Origin: Bryum argenteum
Taxonomy: Eukaryota; Streptophyta; Bryopsida; Bryales; Bryaceae
DNA length: 64,000 nucleotides
Direction: 5' to 3'
Assembly (NCBI GenBank): GCA_037043015.1
Contig: CM073325.1
Location: 20,501,001 to 20,565,000, forward strand
Part shown: piece after piece, positions 21,720-33,481 of the stretch
How the letters are laid out: every line of letters begins with the position of its first letter
Numbering within the stretch: position 1 is the stretch's first letter
Position numbers and translations under genes: made by a program
The notes under the pieces: generated by a model
What the model was told of the DNA's origin: nothing
Seen by the model: the letters and a program-made list of their open reading frames with translations, nothing else
The model's database searches: none

Positions 21720-23360
21720 GTAAGTTATGTAGCGTTCAAAAGATTGAGGAATTCAATAGCGCGAAACGGAGGCACTCGGATCTGTGGCAACATGCTTCTG
21801 CATCTCGTGGGAGAGGCATCTAGAATACAGCAGATATACCTTCCTCACGTGTTCCAACATTCGTTTCAATCAATGGCTTGTTATTACATTACGTATCAAA
21901 TACCCCGAAATAGGATTTATCTGTGAGGTCAAAAAGGGTGACACCATTTCACCCGGCCTCTCCAGCACAGTGGGAACTGAGCGGTCCAGTTACAAAGGAT
22001 GTTACTGTATCAGTTGGTAAAATTCTAGAAACTAGAGAAGTAAAAAGTTGCAATGGAGAACTTGGTATGGCACGGGATGGCGGGATCCTCACGTAGAGCG
22101 TGTTGCTTGGAAGGGAGAGGCATCGGCGGGAATGCGAGAGGATGGGAGAGGAAAAGGGTAAATCAGGAGTCACTTTTAATTGTCCAGACGACCAGCATTA
22201 CCACGAGGCGGCAAAATGTGCTTGCAAGTAGCGCCAGACCGGCGTCCTCGTTTCGGTTACGGCCTTTCTTTGGCACCCGGCCACGCAGCACTGTTCAGCT
22301 GCTCCCCGTGAGAGACACTGTTCAGCTGCTCCCCCACACAGATTCGCCATTGCCTAATTTGGTGAGAGCTGCGCGCGGTAAGTTGAGGTCTACGAGAAGC
22401 TTCAGTGCCGCGCCATTCCGCCCCCATCCCCTGCCTGCGCCTCTGCGATCTCAGTTTGGTTGCAGTAATTCATAGTCCCTGCTGGTATATCAAATTTTCA
22501 CGCCCATCCTTTTGACATGGAGTTGACTCTGGATGTGAGCAGGGATTTCAAAAGTTGACTCTGGATACGCTCCTGTACTTCGTTGCGAATCTGCCGACAG
22601 GATGGATCTTCCGGAGGATGGTTGCAGAATTCTATGATCGTGGATGTGTGGCTCAAGCATCTCACTGTTAGAGGTTGCAGTAATATCAAATTTTCCACTT
22701 TGCTCCATAGAGAGCTCTTTCGAAATGGGAGCTCTAGAGCTATGGCTTCTGAGACTTAGCCTGCGCACATGAAGCAAACGCTTCCGTTTGAAACCGTGTA
22801 TGCGACTCCAAACTCTTCGGGTTTGATCAAACTCAGGCAGACGGCAGAGTCCGCATTACCTCTCACTTGAATCGCTCTGTCAACCAATCGCAGTGCGGAG
22901 ACTCTCTGAAACTTCCAGTGGAAGAGAAAAGAGGATGCGAGGAGCCCCAAGGTTTAACCTTAAGTAAAAGAAAAGTAGCTATCAAGAGTGCCACTTGCCC
23001 ACATTTGATTGGGAGGTGGGGGCCCGCCAGCCCACAAGCCCAAGCAAATTGTCTGGGCCATATGGCTCATGTGCGCAGGCTAACTGTATGCTTGACAATG
23101 AGCCTTCAAGATCGAGCTTTTTAGCCATTCTGGAGGAATCGAGTGAAAGGGAGAGGGAGGATGATTGTGCACATTGATTGATGCAACATCAGGGGCGCTT
23201 TACAGGATTGTGAAATTTGAACTATAGGGTAAATTTGTTTTTATGGCGTGGAGTTGTGAACATGAAAATTCAATGTTAAGTGGTTTGGTCACTTCATTTG
23301 GATTTGAACTAGGACAAGTACAAGGTAAGTTTCTAGACATGTGAATGAAAATGATAGTTT
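21720..23360. other. Spacer with GC-rich parts
   Basis: Several short overlapping frames occur on both strands at 22050-23180, but none shows a recognisable domain or consistent splicing. I see no gene I can support. Confidence 0.4.
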
Positions 23361-23642
23361 GGATGACAAGTTGAAACTTTGAAGAGCCATACCTTCTTAA
23401 TTTAAAGTTTGGTTTTGATAAAATCAGTACAATTAAAATTTAAAATCAAGTCTACATTGTGTGCTAAAAATTTCACACCTGGAAACAAGATGGTATGGAT
23501 TCATGGCATGCATTTCAATGAAGACAACACTTGTTTTGAGGTATTGCCGGAGACTCCCATAACTAAGAACAAGTATCAATGAAGACAACTCTTGTTTTGA
23601 AGTAATGCCAGAGATTCCCACAAATGACAACAAGTAATTATG
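23361..23642. repeat. Fragment of the TTAA-type repeat and a 61-bp tandem duplication
   Basis: Bases 23361-23535 align with the TTAA-type repeat (AACTTTGAAGAGCCATA at 23374 recurs at 50410). From about 23519 a unit beginning GAAGACAACACTTGTTTTGA is duplicated in tandem with changes to about 23640. Confidence 0.6.
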
Positions 23643-23656
23643 CGATATGCGCGCAT

Positions 23657-23920
23657 GTCACCTAGAATCAAGGCTACCACAACTGACAACAAGTATCCGT
23701 GCTTGTCACCTACAATCAAGCTCACCACAGCTGACAACAAGTATCCGTGTTGGTCACCTACAATCAAGTTACCACAACTGACAACAAGTATCTGTGCTTG
23801 TCACCTAGAATCAAGGCTACCACAACTCACAACAAGTATGTGTGCTTGTCACCTAGAATCAAGGCTACCACAACTCACAACAAGTATGTGTGCTTGTCAC
23901 CTAAAATCAAGGGTACGAGT
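23657..23920. repeat. 47-48 bp minisatellite, about 5.5 copies
   Basis: Units begin GTCACCTAGAATCAAGGCTA and end ACAACAAGTATCCGTGCTT. The last two full units are identical, so the array changed recently. In one plus frame it reads as 16-residue repeats, which explains long open frames at 23640-24226. I do not treat these as genes. Confidence 0.9.
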
Positions 23921-24345
23921 TGCGCTTACAGCAAATCTTTGCTCTTGCAGAGGCCTACTAGATACTTGCTCTCCCGCCCTATCTTGTTGTGCATGGAACC
24001 AAGCTATCTTTATAACAACTTTTCACCTTTTTACTTGTCGTCTTTGTGCTCCATAACATATTACAAACTTGTTATACCTATACTTATTATGGGCATTAGG
24101 GGTCCTCAAAAGAAATCCAAGCGATACCGTCGAATGAAAAAGTACAAGAAAAAGTACAAGAAAAAGCACACGAAACAATTCAATCCGCAAAACCATCATT
24201 CTTGTGGTTGGGTGGTAATACTCTAATTGAGACTCCAACAAGCACTGTAGGTCATATGTAACAACATGCAGGAGTGTATCTACATACATTCTGAGTGAGT
24301 ATATATTTAAAGAAAGAGATTTGAATTCAATTGTCTAAAGCTTAA

Positions 24346-25428
24346 CCCTTAAAGACCCTTAATGTAAATTGCTTAAATTACAAAAGACAAACTTTTTCTA
24401 CTTCGAGCCTAGAAAACCTTAGTCTAAGCACTCTTTAAAAATTCCAACCGTTGGATCTTAATTCCTAGATGCCCCACGGGTATTATTAGCCAAAAAATAT
24501 ACTTTTCCTTGAAGTTATAGGTGAAAACAAAGATAATTTATTCACATCTTCACCTTACAAACATGTACTAGACTTATTGTAAGTTATGTGGACTAGAATT
24601 TGAGTTGTGAAGCCTCATAGATTGCAAAATCATAAGTCCTCATACAATAATCCACACTACAAAATTTCATCATTTTCACTGTAAAGTAGGAATGTTACCA
24701 TTAGACCAATTGCAATGAAAATTTCACCAACTAGAAAGTTGTTCATATTCATCTTAATATCACCCATGTACCAAGAAAAAAACATCCAAAGAAATTCTTG
24801 GCTCAAATAATAGCCCTCCAATGATGAAAACAACCAAAACTTAAACAAAGAGAAAATAGTCCAAAACTACACCCCTTGCACTCAAATTCTTGCCTTTCCT
24901 TCGGAACACCTTAAATAAAATCAGGAGTAACACTAATACTATATTGTAATTGGAATCTATCCCAAAACTAAAGTCAAAACCCAACAATGGTTGAAAGAGA
25001 TATAGCTCCTCAAAAATCATCCATTTATTCACTTTTTTCATTGTAAAAACACCATTGCAATCATATACGAGAAATATTTGGATAAAAAATCTTCCAAATA
25101 AAAAGTTGTTGAATTTCATCATAAGATCATGATTATGCAAATGAAATTCATGAGAAACTATTTTTGATTTCACATAATTGGCTTTCATATGTAAAACATG
25201 CACCATGTTTGAGAACCAATAAACGAAAGCTACCTTCACTAATAAAAATGCATGCCATGTATTCATGTTGTATTTTATGGATTTGCAACTTTTACCACAC
25301 AAGCTAGACTTGGTTTGGGAACCAAGTAACTTCGTCCAGAAAGGATATTGGATGAAGAAGCTATGGTCCTTCAAAGTTGTTGCTTGTCATTTATTGTGTT
25401 GATTTTCAACACATTGCGCGTTTAAGGG
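24346..25428. mobile_element. TTAA-flanked piggyBac-like element, copy B, 1083 bp
   Basis: TTAA lies at 24342-24345 and 25429-25432. The ends read CCCTTAAAGACCC on the left and, inverted, CCCTTAAACGCGC on the right. The interior matches copy A (8972-10025) and, in opposite orientation, copy C (42105-51337 without its insertions). No transposase domain is visible. A frame on the minus strand at 24841-25374 contains KWMIFEELYL, which recurs in copy C at 50761-50790, so a relic of an old coding region is possible. Confidence 0.65.
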
Positions 25429-25432
25429 TTAA

Positions 25433-27504
25433 AGTTAACTTGCCATTCTACTCTTATGTCAAATTTGAATTGTTGATTTTGCGTCCTTTGTGAGATTACA
25501 ATGGTCAAACTATTTTTCGTGCAAGAACCCCTGAAGTCATTTCAACTTTCATGGATCTTTAGGGGTTAAAAGCTCGACTGTAGATGATTCAAAATTCTGC
25601 AATTGGAGGATAATCATTATATTTCGCTCAACAATGGAGTGGAATTTTCATAAGTGGCAACCTAAGCATTTGATCCTAGTATGAGTTGATCATATCATTT
25701 TAACTCTTGAAAAATATTTTGAACTTGGACTTAACCCCTACAAGCCCAAGGGGTTCAGAGAGAAACTTAGATATGTTATAAATTATGCAATCAGTGACTC
25801 TTATAAATTTTTTCTTAAAACATAATATGAAGATTTCAATGCTTATAGCTATGGGTGAATTTCTATAATCAATAGATATTTAGTTTACAATTAATTAAGG
25901 AGACTTAAACTTTGAAAATCAATAGGGGAAACATACTTCCTACTTTTAATATAAAAAAATAAATTATGATTAGCTTAAATCAAATACTTTATGATAATAT
26001 AGGGAAAGGCCAATAATAACCTAAGAGGAATGTCATCATTCTTATAGAATAGAAAGTTTACTAACATCATGAAACCTTGGCCTGCTTGTGTTTGAAACCG
26101 TATTAGCTTATTGTCAACAATCAATGAATCCAAACAAGGTTGTGTAAATTGGATGTGGTTCTCAACTCACCAAACTTCTAGAAAAATAAGCCTTATACAA
26201 CTTCTCAAAATTTGGAATCAACCATAAAATGGTTGATTGGACTTGTAGGGTTAACCCTAAGAGCCTATTGAAATATGCCCAAACTATAGTATATGCTCAT
26301 TTATTCTCAAAATCTGCCTAAATTTGATTAAAATGCTAAAACTTCAAAATTTCACCGAAAGTTGAGATTTTACTTATTTTTAAGTCTTGTTTTTTGTAAA
26401 GGTAGATAATGTTCTAGGGGATCATCTCATTCTTTAATTTCCCACTCCAATTATATTTCACATGCCAATTTATTGTCAAAGACTAGCCTTTTTAGTTAAA
26501 TTTTAGCATTGATACCTCCATGTGTATAATCAAGCATTTGATAGGTCGCATGAGTCAGAGTAAAAATAGCATGGACATGTTCCCAACTCACCTCGGAACA
26601 AGGATGTGAAGAGCCTCATATCAGATTAACTACTAATAGAAGTATTTTTGGCCCTCAAAAAATTGGTTACCCTTTTGACAACAAGAGAAAATAACTTTTA
26701 GTCCAACTTTGAACATTACGGTCTCACAATTGGTAAGGAATTTGAATATGAAATTTGATATACATATATGCATACAAGTTGAGTACTAAATCCTACGGTT
26801 ACATACTAAAATTACGTCAAAATTTTGAAAACCTTCACCTTGCATCAAAAGTGGGTAGTTTTTACCTGTTTTGAGACTTTCTACGACAATTTGAGGCCAA
26901 GTCAACTTTAGGGGTTAAATAAGCAATAGAAACTTGACCCATGCCACTCTATTTAATGAAAGGCTCTTCTTCCTATGCCTGTTACCAATTACCATATAGA
27001 TCCAATTTTTTGAAAAACATCAACCCCTCAAGTCAAAAACAGCTCAATTCAGGACTTTCTAATTCAAAATAGATATGGTGTACTCCAAAATTTGGAACTA
27101 CTGATAGAATAATTTAATAATCATATTCTTCTCAAATATTGGTAGGGAGACTAATTGAATAATTCCCAAATAAGATCTGACATTTAATTTAATAAAAATT
27201 ACATGTAATCAAGTTTTAAGGAATTTGAAAAGGACCATTTTGGGGTTAAATAGTGTAGGCGGGTGAAAGTAAAAAAAGAAATCACAAAAACAATTTCACG
27301 ACGTGCACAAAGGAATAATTATTGGGGCAAGAGGGCAAAGAGATACCCGCTACGATTCGCCCCTTGATACCGGCTTGATGCCCGCTAAGATACCCCTTTG
27401 ATAGCCGCTAAGATCCGCCCCTTTGATACCCGCTGGATACCCTCTGATGCGACATTCCACCCGTTCCCTCTGCCTGCAAACTCGTTCCCACAATTTGGGA
27501 GAGT
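25433..27504. other. AT-rich region with further TTAA/CCCCTA ends
   Basis: No gene. A right-hand end CTTTAGGGG|TTAA lies at 25566-25569. A left end TTAA|CCCCTACAAGCCCAAGG at 25731 may pair with CTTTAGGGG|TTAA at 26915-26918, bounding about 1180 bp. Another left-like end is at 26251 (TTAACCCTAAGAG) and a right-like end at 27246-27249. The pairing is unproven. Confidence 0.4.
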
Positions 27505-27513
27505 GTGTTCAAC

Positions 27514-27741
27514 GGCTAAGCGTTCGTGGCAGCTACCAAGGAGGATCGGGGAGGGATAAAGGAGCCCTAAAGGAGCCCCGTATTCTTTAATGTATTGGTT
27601 CAAATTGCCAAGGAGTATGCTCCATGGGTAATTTGGGGTCCGCAAACCCCATTTTTGAATTCAAAATCATCAAAAATGGCCTTGGGGGGGTCTCCATGGA
27701 TTCTAGGGTGCCTCCTTGGTAGCTGCCACGAACCATTGCCC
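27514..27741. mobile_element. MITE with 9-bp target duplication (Mutator-like), 228 bp
   Basis: A perfect 23-base inverted repeat, GTTCGTGGCAGCTACCAAGG and three more bases, lies at 27522-27544 and 27711-27733. With imperfect outer bases the terminal repeat is about 31 bases. GTGTTCAAC occurs at 27505-27513 and 27742-27750 as a 9-bp direct repeat, the length typical of Mutator-like elements. Non-coding. Confidence 0.75.
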
Positions 27742-27930
27742 GTGTTCAACTTACATAGGTCACCCTTTTGAGATTCGTTCACGGTGTCTATTGACTCCTC
27801 ACAGCATTCTACCGACGGATGGTGTAAACCAAGTCTGGTAACTTTCATTCTAGGGCGATTAAAGAAAAATGGTAAAAACACAAACATTGGGAAGTACTGG
27901 TGAGATACTAGTCATACTATTGACTTGACC

Positions 27931-28184
27931 GTAACACACTTTCTGGTTTTGGGCCCGTTCATTTGACAAGAGCTCCCGTCCCGTACTGCCCGTTCCAGAG
28001 TGGGGATTACAGCATAAAGCCCTCTACAATTCTTACCTTGCAGAAAAAAACCCCGACAACTCAAGAAATTTTCATAGAAATTGTAAGATGAACATTATAA
28101 TACATAAGTTTCCGTCAAATCGGGCAGTCGAAACTAGAAAGTGTGTTACGCCGTAGGAGCAGCTGAAACTAGAAAGTGTGTTAC
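27931..28184. repeat. Inverted repeat GTAACACACTTTCT with a duplicated right end
   Basis: GTAACACACTTTCTGGTTT at 27931 is repeated inverted at 28131-28149 and again at 28166-28184, the last two forming a 35-bp tandem duplication. It looks like a 219-bp MITE with a duplicated terminus. No target duplication is clear. Confidence 0.5.
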
Positions 28185-30697
28185 GCCATAGGAGCCCCTG
28201 ACGGTCGGATATTCCGCCCAGGAGATACCCTCCACATCGGGCTACCGCCCTCCACGTCGGATATCTCCTCTAGGGGAATATCCTCCCGTCGAGGGCTCCT
28301 GCTATATATAACCAAGTTTTAGCGACTAGGGGAGGCCAACTCCAATGCGCTGCGCCTGATGGAAAGAGGCCAACTCCGATGCGTTGAGATGCGTTGTGCC
28401 TATGCAGAATCTCCTCGCCAAGGTTGTCCTCATATATCGTGCGTGGGGCCGGAAACACTAGCTGACATTGATCGTCACAGACAGCAATGGGAGTGGAGGC
28501 CAAGGCTCAAGGCAAGGTGATGGCGGTGGAGATGCGTCCAAGGCGCCAAGAATTGATTCTAAGTGCACGGCTACTCTGAAGTGACCTTGCGTCTCCATGA
28601 TTTGTAACCTTGCAAATCTCAGGCAAGGCCATTCGTCAATTGAAGTCTTGCGCGTGAGGAAGTTTGGATGTAGAGTCGGGTTCCACGCACACTTTCCCTC
28701 CCTCTCCAAGCAAAAGAAGTTTCCGCATGAGACATGGTGTAAACCATATGTATTGAAGTGCTAGATTATTTTCCTTCTTTTAACTTTCAAATATGAATCT
28801 ATAACTCAAATGCCATTAAAATGGGACTATTCCATGCGCCATTTTGTCACAACAAATCTTACATTTGTGCCCATATGAAATGGTATATTATGTATTACAC
28901 CATTTTTGTAATATTACTCCTTTTTTTTATGTTGTTACTAATTTTCTAGTATATCATCTTCAAATTCTTTTACATCACATGGTTTTTGCACTATTGTTCC
29001 GGTAGTTGAATACGGATTTTGATATTAATTTATTAAATTTAAAATTTAAAAAATAAAATAAAATAAATAAAAATAAATAAACTTACAAAGTAAAAGAACG
29101 AAGTAAAGAAACGTTGTAAAGCAAAAAAATGACCTCGGTGTGATCACTGCAGCCTCCAGAAGGTCGTAGTTGCTGTGCTCCAGTATTTCGTCTTTCAGGT
29201 TGCAGTCGAGGTGCAAGAACATCTTCTCTTACTAGGAAATCTCAATGGTGTTGACTCCATTTCGGTTCTGGATTCATAATTCTACATGATTCTACTCAAA
29301 CGTCAGACCCAGTCGGGTGTGGACAGAATTTCACAAAAGCTCTGGCAGTACTCAGCTCCATGCCACTTCCTTGGTGAACGAGAAAGCTTGTATTTTCAAT
29401 CACAATTCGAAGATGTGATTTGTGCATTGGAAGCATTTTGGTGACATTGCACATTGTTGCAGGAAGGCCTGAAACTCTTCATTCATTGGTCTATATGCAC
29501 TACCGTATTCGTAAGAGTTTGGGTACCTAATTGTCATGAGAAAGGGAGAACGTGAGACCTTGGCGCTTCACTTCTGTTGCGTACATGTGCATGTACTGGG
29601 TTGTTGCATGGGTGCCACGGCTTGATATAATAGCCGTGGCATCTGAAGTTATGCACGTTGCATCTTGGGCTTCAATTTGTAACTGACATTTGTTGCATCC
29701 TGAACTGGATTCATGTCCATGATGTGAACCGTTTCTGTACCTGAGTCGTCGATCGACTTCATAAAAATTCGTCGACGGAGATTTGACTCTGGAACCTGCA
29801 TCGAGTCGTCAGGCGAATCAATGCTCGATTCCGTTGAGGATGAAGGAGTTAGTTACTTTCTGCACAAGTGGTATAGTTGATTGGCTTCAGGATCACGAAA
29901 CATTTTCGCAATGATCCATGTTCCGCACAGTTGCTGCCGGGAGCAGACTGATGCGATAAATCCCACAAATATTGAGGTTGTCAGGTACATTAGGCGTGGA
30001 TACTAAGGTATAATGAAACTGCGTGCACGGGGTAAGAGCGATACAAGAATCAACAGGGCAATGAGAGTGCTTGAGGTTTAGCATGTGGCCAAGTGAAAAT
30101 GGAGGGCCACTTTCTATTGGGGTCCATTTCCACATTTCGAAACCCTACGTCGGCCTCCTTTTCGTCCAACTTGTGGGTTTAGACGATTTGAGCAATCTAA
30201 ACACTCTCACTGGCTGATATTAGGATAAACTTTTGAATGTGGACCCTCCCAGGCCTACAAGGACTTTATATTGCAATTCCGGTGTCCACTTTGTAAATTA
30301 GGATTAGAGGTAATACCCACTTGAACTAATCATAAGTTAGGGTTTGAATTAAGGCTCACTTCACTTTATCTCGCTGAAGATTGTGAAACCCACCAGCAGC
30401 GTGTCAAGACTAAAGATCCCAAGTGGATACTGCAAGAAGGTTGTGACATGTTGATCTCTATATTTACAGATTCCGAGCACAGATGAAAGTATTGTCATGT
30501 GCGCAGTTGTAAAGGATCATCCACGAAAACTCCCGGTCTGCACCTCAAATTGCGAGAATTACTACGGAACGCGCACCGGAATAACATGAAGCATTGGAGA
30601 TCTTTCTGGATGTCTGTCCATCCCGCTGTGGTATCTGTACAGCACGCAGATTGCTCCCAAAAGGGTGAAGGCAAGTATCGGTTTCGAGCTTGGTCGT
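28185..30697. other. Spacer and 3' flank of the glycosyltransferase gene
   Basis: No gene I can support. A fragment of the AACCCC MITE family lies at 28808-29010. A 58-codon minus frame beginning about 29221 (start MFLHLDCNLKDEILEHSNYD) has protein-like composition for its first 25 codons and then runs into AT-rich low complexity; I do not recognise it. Confidence 0.35.
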
Positions 30698-32456
30698 CTA
30701 ATTCTGGAGCGAGCATTCCTTGACGTCGGAGGGCAAGGGATAGTGGCAGTAGCGCTGATTCGTAATACACAGAAAGAGGCGCTCGTACGCGGACGCCATC
30801 TTGGTGGCCGTGAATGTGCGCGAGGCGATGGCCAGACACGCCTCCCCCTTGACGCGCAGGACGTCCATACCGTCGTGCACCACGGCCTCCAGAGCGGCCA
30901 CGAGCGAGTCCACATTCGGCGAGAATGTGTAGCCCACGGACTTGTCCGTGATCACGCTTCGGACGATGCTGGAAAAGTGGGTGGCCAGCAAGGGCTTCCC
31001 GCACTGCATAGCCTCCAGCAGCGTATGATCCAGCCCCTGCGACCGCAGCGTCGGGTTCACGAAGATGTCCACCGCGTTGTAAAACTCCGCCAGCTGCGAT
31101 GGCGTCAATGGCCCCAGCGTCTTGGCATTCGGCGCTAGCTCCTCGTAGCGGTCACCCCACGGCCCGCTTCCTGCCACTAGCAGATACACGCCCTTGTGCT
31201 TCTTCAGGAGCTCCGAAAATGCTTCGAACAGAATTGGGTGGCCCTTATCTCGCACCAGTCGTCCCGCGGCTCCAAACACCATTGTTGCGTTCGCCGGCAC
31301 GCCATACCTGTGCCCAGCTGACCATCAGCGCGCCAAACCCTAGTATGCGATATCTCGCCCTGCCCACCGCGGGGTTTAAATAGATGGATGCGTCGATGGC
31401 CAAGAATCGTTTCGCGCTACAATGTGGGAGGATGACGGATAGAATTGCAACTTGCAGAGAGGAAGAATGGAGATTCACTTACTTAGCGCGGAAAGCAGCA
31501 CCGGCGGCGGGATTGGGTCGGAAGTCCTGCTCGTTGACGCCATTGAGGATGATGTGCACATTCTGCAAGGGCAACTCGTAGATAGTGCGCAGCACATCCC
31601 CGACATAGTCGCTCGTGGCAACATGGTGCCGGTAGCTCGGGAAGAAGCGAACTTCATCGGCGACGCGCGCCAGCCGTCCACTCATGCTTTGCTCCAGATC
31701 CTTGGACCTCGTCTCGCCGGGCTTCCTAATAAGGTCCTGCACAATGTCGCTGTGAATCACTTCGAATGCAATTCCGTGCCACGACGCCGCCAGATTCTGA
31801 AACTCGTGCGCCCGCCAGTGGGGGAGGGCCACACTCTCGGAATGCACGACATCGAACGAATGCGTGGCATTGATCGCGGAATAAGCCTCCCATGCGCGAG
31901 CGTTGTCGAACCCACCGCCCGCGTTCGGCTCCACGAAATGCAAGTGCATATTGGGGTGCTGCCGCTCCTCCTCCGCCTCGTCCTCCGGCACACTGGTCTT
32001 GGCGCCCGGCTGCCGAGTCGTGAACACATGCACTGCATGCCCACGATCCGCCAGCACCCGATGCAACGTCATGGCGTGCCGCTCCAACCCGCCAGGCGTG
32101 CCGCCCGTCGGCCACTTCTTCACGAACAAGGCGATACGAAGCTTCACCGGCGGCCGCGATGCGAAGCAGAGCCGGTTCCAGGCCGTTTCGAGATCACGCA
32201 CATCGCCGGTCCACTGGGCGGCGTCGACGTCAGCGCTGGCCGTGGCCACGGCGTCGACCTCGTAACCCCCGAGGGGACGAAAAGAGCCCCACCGGCACGT
32301 CGCGGACCCCATGAGCGCCATGACGTAGCACAGAAGCGCAAGCCCGCCGATCACCACCCACTGGGAGCGCCATGACACCACCATGGATGAGCCGCTGGTG
32401 CAAACACTGCCAGCCTTGGCACCGGCGCCGGGACGCCAGCGTTGGCCAGCGCCCAT
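30698..32456 (-). CDS. Membrane-anchored GT-B glycosyltransferase (GT4-type, conserved plant family)
   Basis: Two exons, 32456-31483 and 31307-30698, joined by a GT-AG intron that splits a Lys codon, give 527 residues. A basic N-terminus and one hydrophobic segment at about 32-53 predict a type II anchor in the Golgi or ER. The N-terminal domain contains RIALFVKKWPTGGTPGGLER, the acceptor-side GT4 pattern. The donor domain has VFGAAGRLVRDKGH and VNPTLRSQGLDHTLLEAMQC at about 408-427, then GKPLLAT. The usual EX7E motif here reads Q415-X7-E423, with Gln in place of the first Glu. To my knowledge a similar SQGLDHTLLEAMQCGKP-type motif occurs in uncharacterised plant proteins annotated as UDP-glycosyltransferase superfamily, so the change may be a family trait. 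Substrate unknown. Confidence 0.9.
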
Positions 32457-32940
32457 ATATGTATGCGCCCACCTCCGACCAAAGCGGCGAAAGCAGCATG
32501 AGCTGGAGCTGGGTCAGCTACAAATCCGCGATACGACGATGACCGCCATCGCCAGGACTGTGACTGCGATTGTTGACAAGATTTTTGTCGCTAGCTGCTT
32601 GGGGAGAAGCCAGAGCGAGCGTCCTTGGCGGCGATCTAGGCCATTTCGTAGATTGTCGGATGCAAGATCTTCAAAGGAGTGGCATGAGGTCTTGGAGTGC
32701 GATCGGACGTGGCACACACCTCGTCAATCAAGTTAGTAGTTTCCCGTTCGTAACATCCCATCCATGAGTCGGAGTGGAGGCGATGGTTGGACTGTCTTGG
32801 GGTGGTGGCCTCGTTTTAGTAAATGGCTGCTATAGTCCTTCCATTGTGCCTACTCTTATCAAAGTGGATGACTTTACACCTACTTTAGCATTTCGGAAAA
32901 GTGTACAGTACATATGGTACCAACCCCAGGGAGCCGCTCA
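32457..32940. other. Upstream region of the glycosyltransferase gene
   Basis: Presumed promoter and 5' leader. No separate gene recognised. Confidence 0.4.
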
Positions 32941-33182
32941 CTAAATCCAATCCATGTTCCCCACTTGGGGGGCGCCCCAGTTTTTTTATTTTCCATTTTT
33001 GACCCTCTTAAGGTCATTTTTTGGATTTTTTTTTTTTGAAATTTGGGGTCTGCACCCCCATTTTGCCCCAGGGGGCCCCTTCTTGGAATTTTAAGGCCTT
33101 AAACACAAAAAAATACCGGGCAGCCTTTTATTAGCCTCCCTCCATATTTGGAAATTCCAAGGGGAACATGGATTGGATTTAG
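32941..33182. mobile_element. MITE with CTAAATCCAATCC ends, copy a
   Basis: Starts CTAAATCCAATCCATGTTCC and ends with its inverse at 33161-33182. The interior has asymmetric landmarks (TTGACCCTC, GAAATTTGGGGT, TTAGCCTCCCTCCATATTTG). Copy b at 33238-33481 carries the same interior in opposite orientation. Target duplications are not clear. Non-coding. Confidence 0.75.
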
Positions 33183-33237
33183 TTGTTCGGCCCCCAGGGA
33201 GGGGTACATGATGCCCCCTATTTGAAATAGCCGGACA

Positions 33238-33481
33238 CTAAATTCAATCCAGGTTCTCCCTTGGAATTCCCAAATATGGAGGGAGGCTAATAAAAGGGTG
33301 CCCGGTATTCTTTTGTGTATAGGTCCTTAAAATTCCAAGAAGGGTTATCCGGGGCAGAATGGGGGTGGAAACCCCAAATTTCAAAAAAAAACAAAATCAA
33401 ACAAATGACCTTGAGGGAGTCAAAAATGGAAAAACGAAAAACGTCGGCCCCACCTCATTGGTGAACCCGGATTGGATTTAG
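33238..33481. mobile_element. MITE with CTAAATCCAATCC ends, copy b, inverted
   Basis: Starts CTAAATTCAATCCAGG and ends GGATTGGATTTAG. It is an inverted copy of 32941-33182, roughly four bases in five matching, after a 55-base spacer. The pair forms a giant foldback of about 245-base arms. Confidence 0.75.

Noticed and set aside
23640..24226. 138- and 159-codon frames with 16-residue repeats
   Set aside because: Translation of the 48-bp minisatellite in two frames, with no start context or domain.
31452..32375. 307-codon plus-strand frame
   Set aside because: Antisense to the glycosyltransferase exon, which has a clear family match, membrane anchor and splice sites. The frame is a GC-rich shadow.
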